From NCBI GenBank assembly GCA_938092065.1, contig CALKND010000003.1, positions 99,065 through 163,064 on the forward strand: a stretch of DNA of 64,000 bases. Reading direction: 5' to 3'. The first letter of the stretch is position 1, and every line of letters begins with the position of its first letter. The DNA comes from an uncultured Rhodospirillales bacterium (GTDB taxonomy: Bacteria > Pseudomonadota > Alphaproteobacteria > Rhodospirillales > JABHCV01). Shown here piece after piece: positions 35,683 through 46,331 of this stretch. Both the position numbers and the translations under genes were made by a program. Under the pieces are notes generated by a model. That model did not search any database and was not told the DNA's origin. It saw only the letters and a list, made by a program, of their open reading frames with translations.

Positions 35683-36522
35683 TTATTTTTTTTTGTTATT
35701 AGATCGTCGCATGGTGAAGCAATGTTCGGTGCCGGGAAAATTGCCGGAACGGACATCTTCAGAATAACTTTTTGCCGCATCTGCTATCTGCTGGCCAAGT
35801 TCCGCATAGCGTTTAACAAACTTAGGTGTAAAGTCTGAGAACAAACCAACCAAATCTTCGGTTACTAAGATTTGCCCATCACATGCTGGGGACGCACCGA
35901 TACCGATGGTGGGAATATGAATAGTTTCTGTGATCTTGCGGGCAAGTGGCTCGACGGTTCCCTCCACGACGCTTGCAAAAGCACCTGCATTGCTAACGGC
36001 GATAGCATCAGCCAAAATTCTAGAAGCCTCTTCATCGTCCTGGCCGTGGGAGCGGAAGCCTCCGGCTGTGTTAACAGATTGGGGCAATAAACCTACGTGG
36101 GCAAGTACCGGAATACCACGCTTGGTCAGGAATGCGATGGTTTCTGCCATTTCAATGCCACCTTCCAATTTAACGCCAGCGCATCCGACTTCCTTCATTA
36201 CTCGGGCAGCGTTTCTAAAAGCGGCCTCAGGGCTCTCTTGATAAGAGCCAAAAGGCATATCGACAATGACACATGCTCGACTGGATCTGCGCATCACTGC
36301 CTTGCCATGGGCAATCATCATATCAAGAGTAACGCCAAGTGTGTCATCTAGGCCGTAAAGAACCATGCCTAATGAATCGCCGACTAATAGTAAGTCAGTA
36401 TGGTCATCTAGTAGTTGCGCTGTAAGAGATGTATAGGCGGTCAGACAGACTATCGGGTCACCACCCTTTTGGGCGCGAACATCGGCAACCGTGATATTCT
36501 CTTTTTTACGGTAGATGCTCAA
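35683..36522 (-). CDS. panB: 3-methyl-2-oxobutanoate hydroxymethyltransferase
   Basis: PanB transfers a hydroxymethyl group from 5,10-methylene-tetrahydrofolate to 2-oxoisovalerate to make ketopantoate, the first step to pantothenate. The protein has 279 residues with [11 protein letters not shown] (metal-binding Asp), [11 protein letters not shown] and KLEGG, then [11 protein letters not shown]. The ATG has an AAAGGAG site at ideal spacing. The tetrahydrofolate product links it to folD/fhs encoded nearby, though the genes are separate. Confidence 0.96.
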   Translation of the reverse strand: MSIYRKKENITVADVRAQKGGDPIVCLTAYTSLTAQLLDDHTDLLLVGDSLGMVLYGLDDTLGVTLDMMIAHGKAVMRRSSRACVIVDMPFGSYQESPEAAFRNAARVMKEVGCAGVKLEGGIEMAETIAFLTKRGIPVLAHVGLLPQSVNTAGGFRSHGQDDEEASRILADAIAVSNAGAFASVVEGTVEPLARKITETIHIPTIGIGASPACDGQILVTEDLVGLFSDFTPKFVKRYAELGQQIADAAKSYSEDVRSGNFPGTEHCFTMRRSNNKKK

Positions 36523-36572
36523 ATCAATGGCTCCTTTTATTATGAGGAAGTATTATTCGTAAAGTAAAAGAA

Positions 36573-36680
36573 CTAGCGGCGAAAACGCGCCTTAAAAGCC
36601 CAGTAGAGGACGCCTGCGAAAAGGCCTAACATCCACGCCACCTTATACTCGCTAAAAATTTTTAATAAGCCATCTATCAT
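36573..36680 (-). CDS. 35-residue single-span membrane protein, CcoQ-like
   Basis: Reading the minus strand by hand gives a 35-residue ORF from ATG 36680 to a TAG at 36573. It has a short polar N-terminus, one hydrophobic span with the core WMLGLFAGVLYWAF, and a basic end KARFRR. The span followed by YWAF and a basic tail resembles CcoQ/FixQ, the small cbb3 oxidase component, although no ccoNOP genes are in the window. The ribosome site is weak. It sits 50 bp upstream of panB on the same strand. Product identity is tentative. Confidence 0.42.
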   Translation of the reverse strand: MIDGLLKIFSEYKVAWMLGLFAGVLYWAFKARFRR

Positions 36681-37102
36681 GTGTTTTGCTCGTGCAGACT
36701 GAATAAGAATTATGGCCACCTAGCAAGTTTAACTCACATTACCTCTAACCCACACCCTTAATTGCTATCAATTACCAGTTGAAATATTGATGTTAAAACA
36801 CTACTTAATCTACTCAATATTATGCTATTTTACCATACTCAAAAATGCTCGAAAGGTTTAAGATGAAATTGTTTTTTGATGAATTGTCAGTATCGTACTG
36901 TACTGTACTCGCTAAAGAAAATAAGAAAGCTAAGACCTTTCCACAAAGCTTCTGCACAATGACGCCAAACAGATCGGCTAACTTTAGATGACGTTAACCA
37001 ACTGCTCGGTAATTCTCCCCAGAAATAAGATTTTCTGATTTGAACTCCCAGTTAGTGATACATTTTAAAGTTAGCGTTTTTTAACTCCAAGGAGATTATT
37101 GG
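36681..37102. other. Promoter-bearing gap upstream of fdhB
   Basis: This AT-rich, divergent region should contain the fdhB promoter and that of the small ORF/panB. It includes three tandem copies of GTACT at 36895-36909. A 42-codon plus frame at 36863-36991 (ATG with AAAGG six bases upstream) is of doubtful reality. AAGGAG at 37090-37095 is the fdhB ribosome site for its GTG start. No terminator or riboswitch was recognised. Confidence 0.5.
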
Positions 37103-38794
37103 GTGGACACAGTTAATTTGGATGCAGGCATTTGGAAGTCAGCCCCAGGCAAGGGTCGTAAAACACCCAAGGGCCGGCAATTAGACGAATCCTCTATTTT
37201 TCAAGTTCGAGAATTGCTTGGCGATCGGCCGCGCGAACGCCATTTGTTGATAGAATTTTTACACCTAATTCAGGATCAGTATGGCTACCTATCATTGGCC
37301 CATATGACAGCTTTGGCTGACGAATTAGATTTAAGTCAAACTGAAGTTTATGAAGTAGCAACATTTTATGCTCATTTTGATGTTGTGCATGAAGGTGAGG
37401 CGCCTCCTCCAGCTTTGACAATTCGTGTCTGTAACTCGCTGGCTTGCGAGCTTGCTGGTGCGCAATCATTGCACCGCGCGCTACATGAAGGTTTAGATCC
37501 GGCGGAGGTTCGGGTGTTGCAAGCGCCATGTATGGGTCGTTGTGATACGGCTCCTGTGCTTGAGATTGGTCACAATCACATTGATCATGCGACAAAAGAA
37601 AAAGTTGATGCGGCTATTGCTGCAAATGACACGCATCCCAACATTACTAATTATCAAGATTTAGAGACATATCGTGCAGACGGCGGGTATAATCAATTGG
37701 AGATGCTTCGACTTGAAGGTAACTGGGAGCTAGTTCAGGATAGTATTCATCAAAGCGGATTGCGCGGACTAGGTGGTGCTGGCTTTCCATCAGGAAAGAA
37801 ATGGGGTTTTGTAAGGGCATGTGATGGCCCTAGATACTTAGCAGTGAATGGTGATGAGGGTGAGCCTGGCACATTCAAAGATCGTTATTACTTGGAACGA
37901 ACTCCACATATATTTCTTGAGGGGATGTTGATTGCTGCATGGGCAGTTGAAGCTGATTCGTGTTTTATATATATGCGTGATGAATATCCAGTAGTTCTAG
38001 AAATACTTCGTGCAGAAATTGAAAAACTCGAGGCTTCTGGCCTCGTGGCTAAGGGCTATATTGATTTACGCCGTGGCGCGGGTGCTTATATTTGTGGTGA
38101 AGAGAGCGCAATGATTGAGTCAATTGAAGGCAAAAGAGGTTTGCCGCGGCACCGCCCACCTTTTGTTGCACAAGTTGGAATTTTTGATCGCCCAACCTTG
38201 GTACACAATATTGAAACACTTTATTGGATAGCAAGAATTTGTCGCGAAGGTCCTGAAATTTTGTCATCAATTGAAAAAAATGGCAGACGTGGTTTACGGA
38301 GCTTTTCTGTGTCGGGACGCGTCGCTAACCCTGGCGTGCATCTGCTGCCTTCAGGATCAACAATTGTTGACATTATTCAAGCAGCTGGCGGAATGTCAGA
38401 TGGACATCTGTTCAAAGCTTATCAGCCAGGCGGTCCATCATCAGGAATTTTACCAGCTGAACTTGATAATCTTTCCTTGGATTTTGATACACTACAGCCA
38501 TATGGTAGTTTTATTGGGTCAGCTGCCGTTGTTGTCCTTTCGGATCAGGACAGAGTGCGTGACGCAGCTCTAAACATGCTGCGGTTCTTTGAAGACGAGA
38601 GTTGTGGGCAATGTACGCCTTGTAGAACTGGGTGTAGTAAAGCAGTACAGCTCATGCAAGAAGATAAGTGGGATCAGCCACTACTTAATGATTTATGTGA
38701 TGTGATGCAGGATTCATCTATTTGTGGATTAGGTCAGGCTGCACCAAACCCAATTCTTTTAACTATGAAACATTTCCAAAGTGAAATTAGCTAA
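37103..38794 (+). CDS. fdhB: NAD-dependent formate dehydrogenase beta subunit (NuoE-NuoF fusion)
   Basis: The 563-residue subunit fuses a NuoE-like [2Fe-2S] domain (about residues 1-165, cysteines in VCNSLACELAG and APCMGRC) to a NuoF-like FMN/NADH domain (RGLGGAGFPSGKKW, VNGDEGEPGTFKDRYY, GAYICGEESAMIESIEGKRG). The C-terminal [4Fe-4S] site CGQCTPC uses Cys501, 504 and 507. This layout matches the beta subunit of the two-subunit formate dehydrogenase of Methylobacterium (Fdh1). It passes electrons from formate oxidation to NAD+. The GTG start has AAGGAG upstream. fdhA follows 8 bp later. Confidence 0.93.
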   Translation: MDTVNLDAGIWKSAPGKGRKTPKGRQLDESSIFQVRELLGDRPRERHLLIEFLHLIQDQYGYLSLAHMTALADELDLSQTEVYEVATFYAHFDVVHEGEAPPPALTIRVCNSLACELAGAQSLHRALHEGLDPAEVRVLQAPCMGRCDTAPVLEIGHNHIDHATKEKVDAAIAANDTHPNITNYQDLETYRADGGYNQLEMLRLEGNWELVQDSIHQSGLRGLGGAGFPSGKKWGFVRACDGPRYLAVNGDEGEPGTFKDRYYLERTPHIFLEGMLIAAWAVEADSCFIYMRDEYPVVLEILRAEIEKLEASGLVAKGYIDLRRGAGAYICGEESAMIESIEGKRGLPRHRPPFVAQVGIFDRPTLVHNIETLYWIARICREGPEILSSIEKNGRRGLRSFSVSGRVANPGVHLLPSGSTIVDIIQAAGGMSDGHLFKAYQPGGPSSGILPAELDNLSLDFDTLQPYGSFIGSAAVVVLSDQDRVRDAALNMLRFFEDESCGQCTPCRTGCSKAVQLMQEDKWDQPLLNDLCDVMQDSSICGLGQAAPNPILLTMKHFQSEIS

Positions 38795-38802
38795 GGTGCA
38801 TT

Positions 38803-41586
38803 ATGCTTGATTCAATCCCGCAAAAAACAGTGACATTCACGCTTAATGGTGAGGAGCTGAATGTCGCCGAAGGCACTAGTATTTGGGAGGCGGCTAAAGC
38901 GGAAGGAGAGCTTATTCCACATTTATGCCATAAACCTGAGCCCGGGTATCGCTCTGATGGTAATTGTCGTGCATGTATGGTTGAAATCGAAGGTGAGAGA
39001 GTGCTGGCAGCATCATGTATCCGAAATGTCCAGGAAGGCATGGTGGTAAGTACTAATACAGATAGGGCTAAAAAGTCCCGAGCTTTGATTGTAGAACTGC
39101 TTTCAGCTGATCAGCCAGCAAAAGCTCATGATGCGTCGTCACATTTTAAAAACATGTTAGTATTAAACAATATTGAAGAAAGCCGTTTTCCGAGCAAAGA
39201 CTTATCGCATGTGCCGCTTTTAGATGATAGCCATGTGGCGATGCGGGTTAATCTTGATTCCTGTATTCACTGTAATTTGTGTGTTCGTGCCTGTCGTGAA
39301 GTTCAAGTTAATGACGTAATTGGTATGTCAGGACGGGGCCACGAAGCTCAGATTGTGTTTGATATGGATGACCCGATGGGTAAGTCAACTTGTGTGGCTT
39401 GTGGCGAATGCGTACAGGCTTGTCCAACTGGAGCTTTGATGCCTGCAACAGTGCTGGATGATTCACAGATCGGTGATAGTGCAGATTTTGATCGCGAGGT
39501 ACAATCCATTTGCCCCTATTGTGGTGTGGGATGCCAGCTGTCATACAAAATTAAAGATGATAAAATAAAATATGTTGAGGGCGTAAATGGTCCCGCTAAT
39601 GAAAATCGCTTATGTGTAAAGGGGCGCTTTGGTTTCGATTATGTGCACCACCATCATAGACTAACTACACCGCTAATCCGCCGTAATGATGCGCCATCTA
39701 AAGGTCTCAGTGTTGATCCATCAAGCCCATTAACACACTTCCGCGAAGCCAGCTGGGAAGAGGCGCTGGATGCAGCCGCAAATGGTTTGGCTAAAAACCG
39801 AGAGATTGCAGGAACACGCGTAGCTGGATTTGGGTCGGCAAAATGTTCAAACGAAGAAGCATATTTATTTCAGAAATTAATTCGCGAGGGCTTTGCTCAC
39901 AACAACGTTGACCATTGCACTAGGCTCTGTCACGCATCTTCAGTCGCAGCTCTGATGGAAAACGTGGGGTCAGCGGCTGTTACAGCGACATTTAATGAAA
40001 TTAAAAATGCTGATGTAGCGATTGTGATTGGTGCTAATCCTACTGAGAACCATCCAGTTGCGGCGACGTATTTTAAGCAATTTGCCAAGCGAGGTGGCAA
40101 GTTGATTGTGATGGATCCACGAGGGCATGGCCTGAAAAGGCATGCAACTCACATGTTACAGTTTCGCCCTGGGTCGGACGTGGCGATGCTGAATGCAATA
40201 ATGAACGTGATTGTTGAAGAACAGCTTTACGATCAACAATATATAAATGGATATACTGAAAACTGGGATGCAATGAAAGCGCATCTTAAAGATTTTAGTC
40301 CAGAAAAGATGTCAGAGTTTTGCGGGATTGACGCTTCAGTCCTTCGTGCTGTAGCTCGTGATTTTGCAGGTGCAAAGTCCGCCATGATTTTCTGGGGTAT
40401 GGGTGTATCGCAACACATTCATGGTACCGACAATTCACGTTGTCTAATTTCTCTTTCGCTAATGTGTGGGCAGGTTGGTCGTCCAGGTACAGGGCTACAT
40501 CCATTGCGGGGTCAAAATAATGTACAGGGAGCTTCAGACGCGGGCCTAATTCCAATGTTTCTTCCTGACTATCAAAGTGTTACCGATGATGGGGTTCGCT
40601 CAGCATTCAACGAAATTTGGCAATCAGACAAAATCCTAGGTGAGAAAGGCCTAACAGTCACCGAAATAATGGATGCCGTGCACGATGGTGAAATATCGGC
40701 AATGTATATTTTGGGTGAAAATCCAGCTATGTCAGATCCAGATGTGGAACATGCCCGTGATGCTTTGGCTAAACTGGACCACCTGGTAGTACAGGATGTT
40801 TTCCTCACCGAAACCGCGAATTATGCAGATGTCATTTTGCCAGCATCCGCGTGGGCTGAAAAAACTGGAACAGTTACTAATACAAATAGACAGGTTCAGA
40901 TGGGCCGTCCAGCGATTGCGCCTCCTGGCCAAGCCAGAGAAGATTGGTGGATTACTGTGGAACTCGCCAAACGATTAGGGCTCAATTGGTCGTACACCCA
41001 TCCACGTGAGGTGTTTTCTGAAATGAAACGCTCAATGAAATCATTAGATAATATTACTTGGGAGCGTTTGGAGGCTGAAGATGTGGTTGCTTATCCCTCT
41101 TTAAATGAGACTGACCCGGGGCAGGCCATCGTATTTGGTGAAGGTTTTCCTCGTGCAGATGGAAGAGCTCGTTTCACTCCAGCTAAAATAATAGCGCCAG
41201 CTGAGACGCCAGATACAGATTACCCTTTTATCCTGACGACAGGACGCCAGCTTGAGCACTGGCATACGGGGTCAATGACACGACGTGCTCATGTGCTTGA
41301 TACAGTCGAACCACAGGCGAATGCCTCGCTGAACCCGCGGACTTTGAAAAGACTCGGTATAATGGCAGGGGAAATGATAACAGTTGAAACCCGTCGTGGC
41401 TCAATTTCTATTATGGCAAGAGCTGACAGAGCGATATCTGACGATATGGTTTTTGTCCCATTTGCCTATGTTGAGGCTTCTGCTAATATCCTCACAAATC
41501 CACAAGTTGACCCCTATGGCAAAATACCAGAATTTAAATTTGCTGCATGCCGAGTAGGTAAGCTTGGTGCAGTCGCCGCAGAATAA
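38803..41586 (+). CDS. fdhA: Formate dehydrogenase alpha subunit (molybdenum/tungsten bis-MGD)
   Basis: The 927-residue catalytic subunit oxidises formate to CO2. The N-terminus is NuoG-like: a [2Fe-2S] ferredoxin domain (LCHKPEPGYRSDGNCRACM), a His-Cys-type cluster region and two [4Fe-4S] motifs (CIHCNLCVRACR; CVACGECVQACP). After the CPYCGVGC cluster comes the molybdopterin domain, with Cys376 in DHCTRLCHASS at the position of the Mo/W-ligating Cys or Sec. The late RQLEHWHTGSMTRR is the MGD-binding segment. The ribosome site is AAGGTG. FdhD and chaperones are not in the window. Confidence 0.95.
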   Translation: MLDSIPQKTVTFTLNGEELNVAEGTSIWEAAKAEGELIPHLCHKPEPGYRSDGNCRACMVEIEGERVLAASCIRNVQEGMVVSTNTDRAKKSRALIVELLSADQPAKAHDASSHFKNMLVLNNIEESRFPSKDLSHVPLLDDSHVAMRVNLDSCIHCNLCVRACREVQVNDVIGMSGRGHEAQIVFDMDDPMGKSTCVACGECVQACPTGALMPATVLDDSQIGDSADFDREVQSICPYCGVGCQLSYKIKDDKIKYVEGVNGPANENRLCVKGRFGFDYVHHHHRLTTPLIRRNDAPSKGLSVDPSSPLTHFREASWEEALDAAANGLAKNREIAGTRVAGFGSAKCSNEEAYLFQKLIREGFAHNNVDHCTRLCHASSVAALMENVGSAAVTATFNEIKNADVAIVIGANPTENHPVAATYFKQFAKRGGKLIVMDPRGHGLKRHATHMLQFRPGSDVAMLNAIMNVIVEEQLYDQQYINGYTENWDAMKAHLKDFSPEKMSEFCGIDASVLRAVARDFAGAKSAMIFWGMGVSQHIHGTDNSRCLISLSLMCGQVGRPGTGLHPLRGQNNVQGASDAGLIPMFLPDYQSVTDDGVRSAFNEIWQSDKILGEKGLTVTEIMDAVHDGEISAMYILGENPAMSDPDVEHARDALAKLDHLVVQDVFLTETANYADVILPASAWAEKTGTVTNTNRQVQMGRPAIAPPGQAREDWWITVELAKRLGLNWSYTHPREVFSEMKRSMKSLDNITWERLEAEDVVAYPSLNETDPGQAIVFGEGFPRADGRARFTPAKIIAPAETPDTDYPFILTTGRQLEHWHTGSMTRRAHVLDTVEPQANASLNPRTLKRLGIMAGEMITVETRRGSISIMARADRAISDDMVFVPFAYVEASANILTNPQVDPYGKIPEFKFAACRVGKLGAVAAE

Positions 41587-41642
41587 ACTCTTAAGCTACA
41601 ATAATTCTAATTTAACTTAATTAATGATTGGGAAATGTGATC

Positions 41643-42818
41643 ATGTCGAAGTTGGTAGCGCCACACGGTGGTGGAAACCTTAAATCCTTGCTGGTTCCTG
41701 AAAGCGAGCGTGCGGTTGAACTAGAAAGAGCTAAAAACTTGAAACAGGTTTTCATGACGTCGAGGGAGACCTCAGATGTTTTGATGTTCGCAATGGCAGC
41801 TTACACACCACTAGATGGTTTTATGGTAGAGGCCGATTGGAGAGGCGTTTGCAGTGACATGAAAATGTCCAGTGGGCTTTTCTGGCCGATACCCGTAACC
41901 CTTTCCACGACTGAAGAAACAGCAAACAACATTACCGACGGCGAAGAAATAGCTTTAGTAGACTCAGAAAGTAGCGAGATTATGGCTCTAATGCATGTCA
42001 CTGACAAATATGTCATAGACAAACAAATGGAGTGTCAGAACGTCTACGTAACCACGGACAAGGCCCATCCAGGTGTTGCCAAGGTGATGGAACAAAAAGA
42101 TGTCAATCTTGGCGGTTCTGTGCGCGTACTTAGAGAAGGTTTATACAAGGAACAATTTCCAAATCTTTATTTCAACTGTGAAGAATCTCGAGCCCTGTTT
42201 GATGCTCGTAGTTGGTCTAAGGTTGCGGCTTTTCAAACTCGAAATCCTATGCATCGTTCCCATGAGCACCTTGCCAAGATAGCCATAGAAGTTACAGATG
42301 GTGTTTTTATCCATCAGGTTCTTGGAAAGCTCAAAGCTGGGGATATCCCTGCAGAAACACGTACTAGGGCAATCCAGGCCATGATTGACAATTACTTTGT
42401 CGACGGCACAGTCATTCAAGGAGGCTATCCTATTGAAATGCGTTATGCGGGTCCACGTGAAGCTCTGTTACACGCACTTATTCGCCAGAACTTTGGCTGC
42501 TCGCATCTTATAGTGGGACGTGATCATGCCGGTGTTGGAGATTACTATGGTCCATTTGATGCCCACTACATATTTGACACTCTTTGGGATGGAGCTCTCA
42601 AAACCGAAGCGCTGAAGATAGACATTACTTTCTATTGCAAGAAGTGCAATGGCATGGCCACTGCCAAGACCTGTCCACATGACAAGTCTGACCAAGTTCA
42701 AATTTCTGGAACTAAACAACGTGAAATGCTGGTTAATGGAGAAAAAATACCAGCAGAATTTAGTCGTCCAGAGGTGGTTAAAGTGCTTCGTGAATTCTAT
42801 GCCAACGAGGGTCAGTAA
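41643..42818 (+). CDS. sat: Sulfate adenylyltransferase (ATP sulfurylase, Sat type)
   Basis: The 391-residue monodomain ATP sulfurylase interconverts sulfate plus ATP with APS plus pyrophosphate. Family motifs are FQTRNPMHRSHEHL (nucleotide-binding), IVGRDHAGVGDYYGP and the zinc site CKKCNGMATAKTCPH. ATG 41643 is chosen. A TTG at 41628 is open. This homo-oligomeric Sat type is used in dissimilatory sulfur metabolism as well as assimilation, and differs from the CysDN type. It lies 56 bp after fdhA on the same strand and converges on fhs 3 bp away. No APS reductase is in the window. Confidence 0.94.
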   Translation: MSKLVAPHGGGNLKSLLVPESERAVELERAKNLKQVFMTSRETSDVLMFAMAAYTPLDGFMVEADWRGVCSDMKMSSGLFWPIPVTLSTTEETANNITDGEEIALVDSESSEIMALMHVTDKYVIDKQMECQNVYVTTDKAHPGVAKVMEQKDVNLGGSVRVLREGLYKEQFPNLYFNCEESRALFDARSWSKVAAFQTRNPMHRSHEHLAKIAIEVTDGVFIHQVLGKLKAGDIPAETRTRAIQAMIDNYFVDGTVIQGGYPIEMRYAGPREALLHALIRQNFGCSHLIVGRDHAGVGDYYGPFDAHYIFDTLWDGALKTEALKIDITFYCKKCNGMATAKTCPHDKSDQVQISGTKQREMLVNGEKIPAEFSRPEVVKVLREFYANEGQ

Positions 42819-42821
42819 GGC

Positions 42822-44489
42822 TCAGAAAAGCCCATCTATAACCCCATCCTTGTTGAGCGAAATTGAGTTAGCCGCCGGGACGCTAGGTAGGCCGGGCATG
42901 GTCATAATTTCACCGCACACGACAACAACAAACCCAGCACCTGCTGATAGCCTAACTTCGCGTACAGGAAGAACGTGCCCTGAGGGTGCACCCTTAAGCT
43001 CTGGATCTGTCGAGAAACTGTACTGAGTTTTGGCCATGCAAACAGGTAAGTGGCCATATCCTGTATTCTGCAATTCTTGGAATTGATCCCTCACTTTCTT
43101 ATCGGCAATGACATCGTCGGCCCCGTATAGTTTTGTCGCTACCGCTCTCACTTTGTCCCACAAAGGTAACGAGTCATCATAAAGTGGTATAAATTGATTA
43201 GTGCATTCATCAGCCATCTGGGCAACGTACTCTGCTAACTTTTCCGTTCCTTTGGATCCATCTGCCCAATGGGTGCAATCAATAACTTCAACTCCTAGTC
43301 CATCAACCCCACTTCGAATGGCAGCAACTTCTGCATCTGTATCCGAGGAGAAACGGTTGACCGCTACCACAACAGGTATGCCAAAAGATTTTACATTTTG
43401 AATGTGTCGACGGAGGTTATCACAGCCTTCAGTAACAGCTTTTACACTCTCAGTACTCAGGTCACCCTTCTGGACGCCACCATGCATCTTTAATGCACGA
43501 ATAGTGGCTACAATGACGGTGGCACTTGGACTAAGTCCTGCTAGACGGCATTTAATGTTAAAGAATTTTTCTGCTCCCAGATCAGCGCCAAATCCTGCCT
43601 CAGTTACTACATAATCAGCTAGTTTTAACGCAGTACGGGTGGCAATTACCGAGTTACATCCATGTGCGATGTTGGCAAAAGGCCCTCCGTGTATAAAGGC
43701 TGGATTATTTTCTAGTGTTTGCACTAAGTTAGGTTGCAGTGCTTCTTTTAAAAGGACAGTCATGGGGCCTTGGGCTTTTAGATCAGATGCGAGGATCGGT
43801 TTGCGTTTGCGCGTATAACCAACGACGATACGCCCTATGCGCTCTTCCAAATCGGCAAGATCTCTTGCTAGACAGAAGATAGCCATGATCTCTGAAGCTA
43901 CAGTAATATCAAAGCCACTTTCCCGAGGAAACCCATTAGAAACACCACCTAGAGAAGTTACAATGCTACGCAAAGCACGGTCATTCATATCGACAACCCT
44001 GCGCCATGTTACCCTGCGGGTGTCAAATCCTAGATCGTTGCCCCAATAAATATGGTTGTCAATTAGGGCAGACAATAGGTTATGGGTGACGCTGATAGCA
44101 TGAAAATCCCCAGTAAAATGTAAGTTGATGTCTTCCATTGGAACTACTTGAGCGTAACCCCCACCGGCAGCGCCACCCTTCATGCCAAAACATGGACCAA
44201 GTGAAGGTTCGCGAACACAAATCGTTGCTTTCTTGCCAATTTTGTTGAGTGCGTCACCTAGGCCAACTGTTGTTGTTGTCTTACCTTCCCCAGCTGGAGT
44301 TGGCGTGATCGCAGTTACCAGAATTAACTTACCATCGGGCTTGTCATCAAGGGATTTGATAAATTCGTTAGATAACTTTGCCTTTGTTGGACCAAAGTGA
44401 TGAAGGTGCTCAAGTGGAATGTCGAGTTTTTCACCAATTTCCCCAATGGGCTTCATGGTTGCTTTGCGTGCAATTTCTATATCGGACAC
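42822..44489 (-). CDS. fhs: Formate-tetrahydrofolate ligase
   Basis: Fhs makes 10-formyl-tetrahydrofolate from formate, tetrahydrofolate and ATP. The 555 residues carry the P-loop [14 protein letters not shown] at about residues 62-75 and the conserved [22 protein letters not shown] region (about residues 94-115). The start is a GTG with GGGGAA upstream. With FolD encoded 51 bp upstream on the same strand it links formate to the methylene-tetrahydrofolate pool. The formate dehydrogenase genes converge on it, so the region handles formate in both directions. Confidence 0.97.
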   Translation of the reverse strand: MSDIEIARKATMKPIGEIGEKLDIPLEHLHHFGPTKAKLSNEFIKSLDDKPDGKLILVTAITPTPAGEGKTTTTVGLGDALNKIGKKATICVREPSLGPCFGMKGGAAGGGYAQVVPMEDINLHFTGDFHAISVTHNLLSALIDNHIYWGNDLGFDTRRVTWRRVVDMNDRALRSIVTSLGGVSNGFPRESGFDITVASEIMAIFCLARDLADLEERIGRIVVGYTRKRKPILASDLKAQGPMTVLLKEALQPNLVQTLENNPAFIHGGPFANIAHGCNSVIATRTALKLADYVVTEAGFGADLGAEKFFNIKCRLAGLSPSATVIVATIRALKMHGGVQKGDLSTESVKAVTEGCDNLRRHIQNVKSFGIPVVVAVNRFSSDTDAEVAAIRSGVDGLGVEVIDCTHWADGSKGTEKLAEYVAQMADECTNQFIPLYDDSLPLWDKVRAVATKLYGADDVIADKKVRDQFQELQNTGYGHLPVCMAKTQYSFSTDPELKGAPSGHVLPVREVRLSAGAGFVVVVCGEIMTMPGLPSVPAANSISLNKDGVIDGLF

Positions 44490-44540
44490 TTTATTTATTC
44501 CCCGGTTTCAATGGTTAAATATAATTTATTAAATTTTGTT

Positions 44541-45440
44541 TTAGACTTCAGGCACCTTAAGGCCATGCTGCAAACAAGTTGCAGCCAGTGTGTTGCGGAG
44601 CAAACACGCAATAGTCATTGGGCCGACCCCGCCCGGCACTGGGGTGATGGCCCCTGCTACGCTTGAGGCACTGTTAAAGTCTACATCTCCTACAAGTCTT
44701 GTTTTGCCCTCACCTTTTTCGGGTGCATCAATACGATTGATACCTACATCAATGACCGTCGCTCCAGGTTTAATCCAGTCGCCGGGAACCATCTGTGGAC
44801 GTCCGACAGCTGCGATGAGGATATCGGCTTGACGGCATTCATTAGCCAAGTCTTTAGTTCGCGAATGGGCGATGGTGACAGTGCAACTTTGTGCCAAAAG
44901 CAATTGTGCCATTGGTTTCCCAACAATGTTGGAACGACCTAATACCAGAGCCTTCATACCTGAGAGATCGCCCAGCTTATCTTTCAACATCATTAGGCAA
45001 CCCAGCGGTGTGCAGGGAACTATAGCCGCATCATCGCCGGTTCCAAGACGACCCACATTAATAAGGTGAAATCCATCAACGTCTTTGTCTGGGCTTATAG
45101 CTGCTAATACAGTAGCCTCATTGATGTGACTGGGAAGAGGCAACTGCACTAAAATACCGTTAACTTTGTCATCTGCATTTAGCTCTTCAATTAACTTGAG
45201 TAGTGTGTCTTGAGTGATATCATCCTCGAACTTACGTTCGAAGGAACTCATCCCTACCTCAACTGTTTGCTTGCCCTTGTTGCGGACGTATACCTGGGAT
45301 GCAGGATCCTCACCAACAAGTATAACGGCTAAACCAGGAACAATATTGTGATCTTTATTAAGGCGGATTACTTCCTGTCCAATTCGTCCACGCAATCCCT
45401 CAGAAAAGGCTTTACCGTCAATAAGCGTCACGTCACTCAT
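44541..45440 (-). CDS. folD: Methylene-tetrahydrofolate dehydrogenase/cyclohydrolase
   Basis: FolD interconverts 5,10-methylene-, methenyl- and 10-formyl-tetrahydrofolate. The 299 residues have the usual [16 protein letters not shown] segment with the catalytic lysine, QLPLPSHIN and [12 protein letters not shown], and the NADP site [15 protein letters not shown]. The [13 protein letters not shown] end is diagnostic. The start ATG is at 45440. Upstream is a 444-bp gap that should hold the folD-fhs promoter. Confidence 0.97.
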   Translation of the reverse strand: MSDVTLIDGKAFSEGLRGRIGQEVIRLNKDHNIVPGLAVILVGEDPASQVYVRNKGKQTVEVGMSSFERKFEDDITQDTLLKLIEELNADDKVNGILVQLPLPSHINEATVLAAISPDKDVDGFHLINVGRLGTGDDAAIVPCTPLGCLMMLKDKLGDLSGMKALVLGRSNIVGKPMAQLLLAQSCTVTIAHSRTKDLANECRQADILIAAVGRPQMVPGDWIKPGATVIDVGINRIDAPEKGEGKTRLVGDVDFNSASSVAGAITPVPGGVGPMTIACLLRNTLAATCLQHGLKVPEV

Positions 45441-45884
45441 AACTACATATGTATCCTAATGTTAACAAAAAAAATCAAACAGTTTTATGTTCTGTTTATT
45501 TACATTCTCAGAGGGGACAAAAATATATCTGCTTAATCAAATATATTTACTTTGATACTTGTGGCTCCTAAACAGCCGATATAACAATCATATTCAGTAG
45601 CCTTCTATCAAAAGTATAATTTACTATCAATACATTGATCTCAAGTTTATCGATTAATTTTAGCCTGAGTAATATTATGATTCATACTTGAAGTTTATAG
45701 TAATTTACTGTCAATTTACTTCCTAATTTGTTTTGTATATTCTAAATATTCATTTCAAGATTTTTCTCACTTGGTTATATGATATGTTTTGTGCGGATTG
45801 CAAAGGTAACAATCTGGAAATTTTTTTTCTAGAGGACAATAATTGGTGATACTCGTTATACGTAGCTAATAGGCATCATCGTCT
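45441..45884. other. AT-rich non-coding gap between folD and msrA
   Basis: No gene is supported on either strand. Both flanking genes are on the minus strand, so the folD-fhs promoter should be near the left end (about 45441-45600). A 15-base direct repeat, TAATTTACT(A/G)TCAAT, occurs at 45617-45631 and 45711-45725 (94 bp apart, one mismatch). I see no terminator, tRNA or known riboswitch. Confidence 0.5.
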
Positions 45885-46331
45885 TTAGCCGCGTTTTTCA
45901 ATATATTGCTGGTGGTATTCTTCAGCCCTGTAAAAGGTTGAAGTTGGTGTAATTTCAGTGACGATTGGATCTGGCCTTGAGCCTCGCATTGTTTTTATTG
46001 ATGTCTCAGCGGTGGTTTTCTGATCATCATCGTGAAAAAAGATAGCAGAGCGATATTGAGTGCCCACATCTAAACCTTGCTGGTTTAAGGTCGTGGGATT
46101 GTGACAGTTCCAGAATGTATCGAGTAAATCCGAGTATGAGACAATATCTGGGTCAAATGTAACCTCGACTACTTCCGCATGGCCTGTCTTGCCGGTACAG
46201 ACATCTTCGTAGCTTGGGTTATGCAAATCACCACCTAGATAACCTACAGCTGATGATCGTACACCATTAATTTTCCTAAAAGTTGCCTCGACGCCCCAAA
46301 AACAGCCTGCGGCAAAAGTTGCTTTTTTCAT
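45885..46331 (-). CDS. msrA: Peptide methionine sulfoxide reductase A (short form)
   Basis: MsrA reduces the S-diastereomer of methionine sulfoxide. The protein has 148 residues, shorter than the common 170-210. The catalytic Cys is in AAGCFWGVE (about residue 10), with [13 protein letters not shown], the [11 protein letters not shown] motif and the AEEYHQQY substrate-binding segment. The protein ends soon after, so the usual C-terminal resolving cysteine tail is missing and recycling probably uses other cysteines or external thiols. An AGGAG site precedes the ATG. Confidence 0.94.
   Translation of the reverse strand: MKKATFAAGCFWGVEATFRKINGVRSSAVGYLGGDLHNPSYEDVCTGKTGHAEVVEVTFDPDIVSYSDLLDTFWNCHNPTTLNQQGLDVGTQYRSAIFFHDDDQKTTAETSIKTMRGSRPDPIVTEITPTSTFYRAEEYHQQYIEKRG

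Noticed and set aside
36863..36991. 42-codon plus ORF upstream of fdhB with a fair ribosome site
   Set aside because: Composition is not protein-like and it includes the GTACT repeat; kept only as a remark in the gap entry.
39910..39935. Selenocysteine in the formate dehydrogenase active site
   Set aside because: The codon at the Sec position (residue 376) is TGT (Cys); no TGA in frame.
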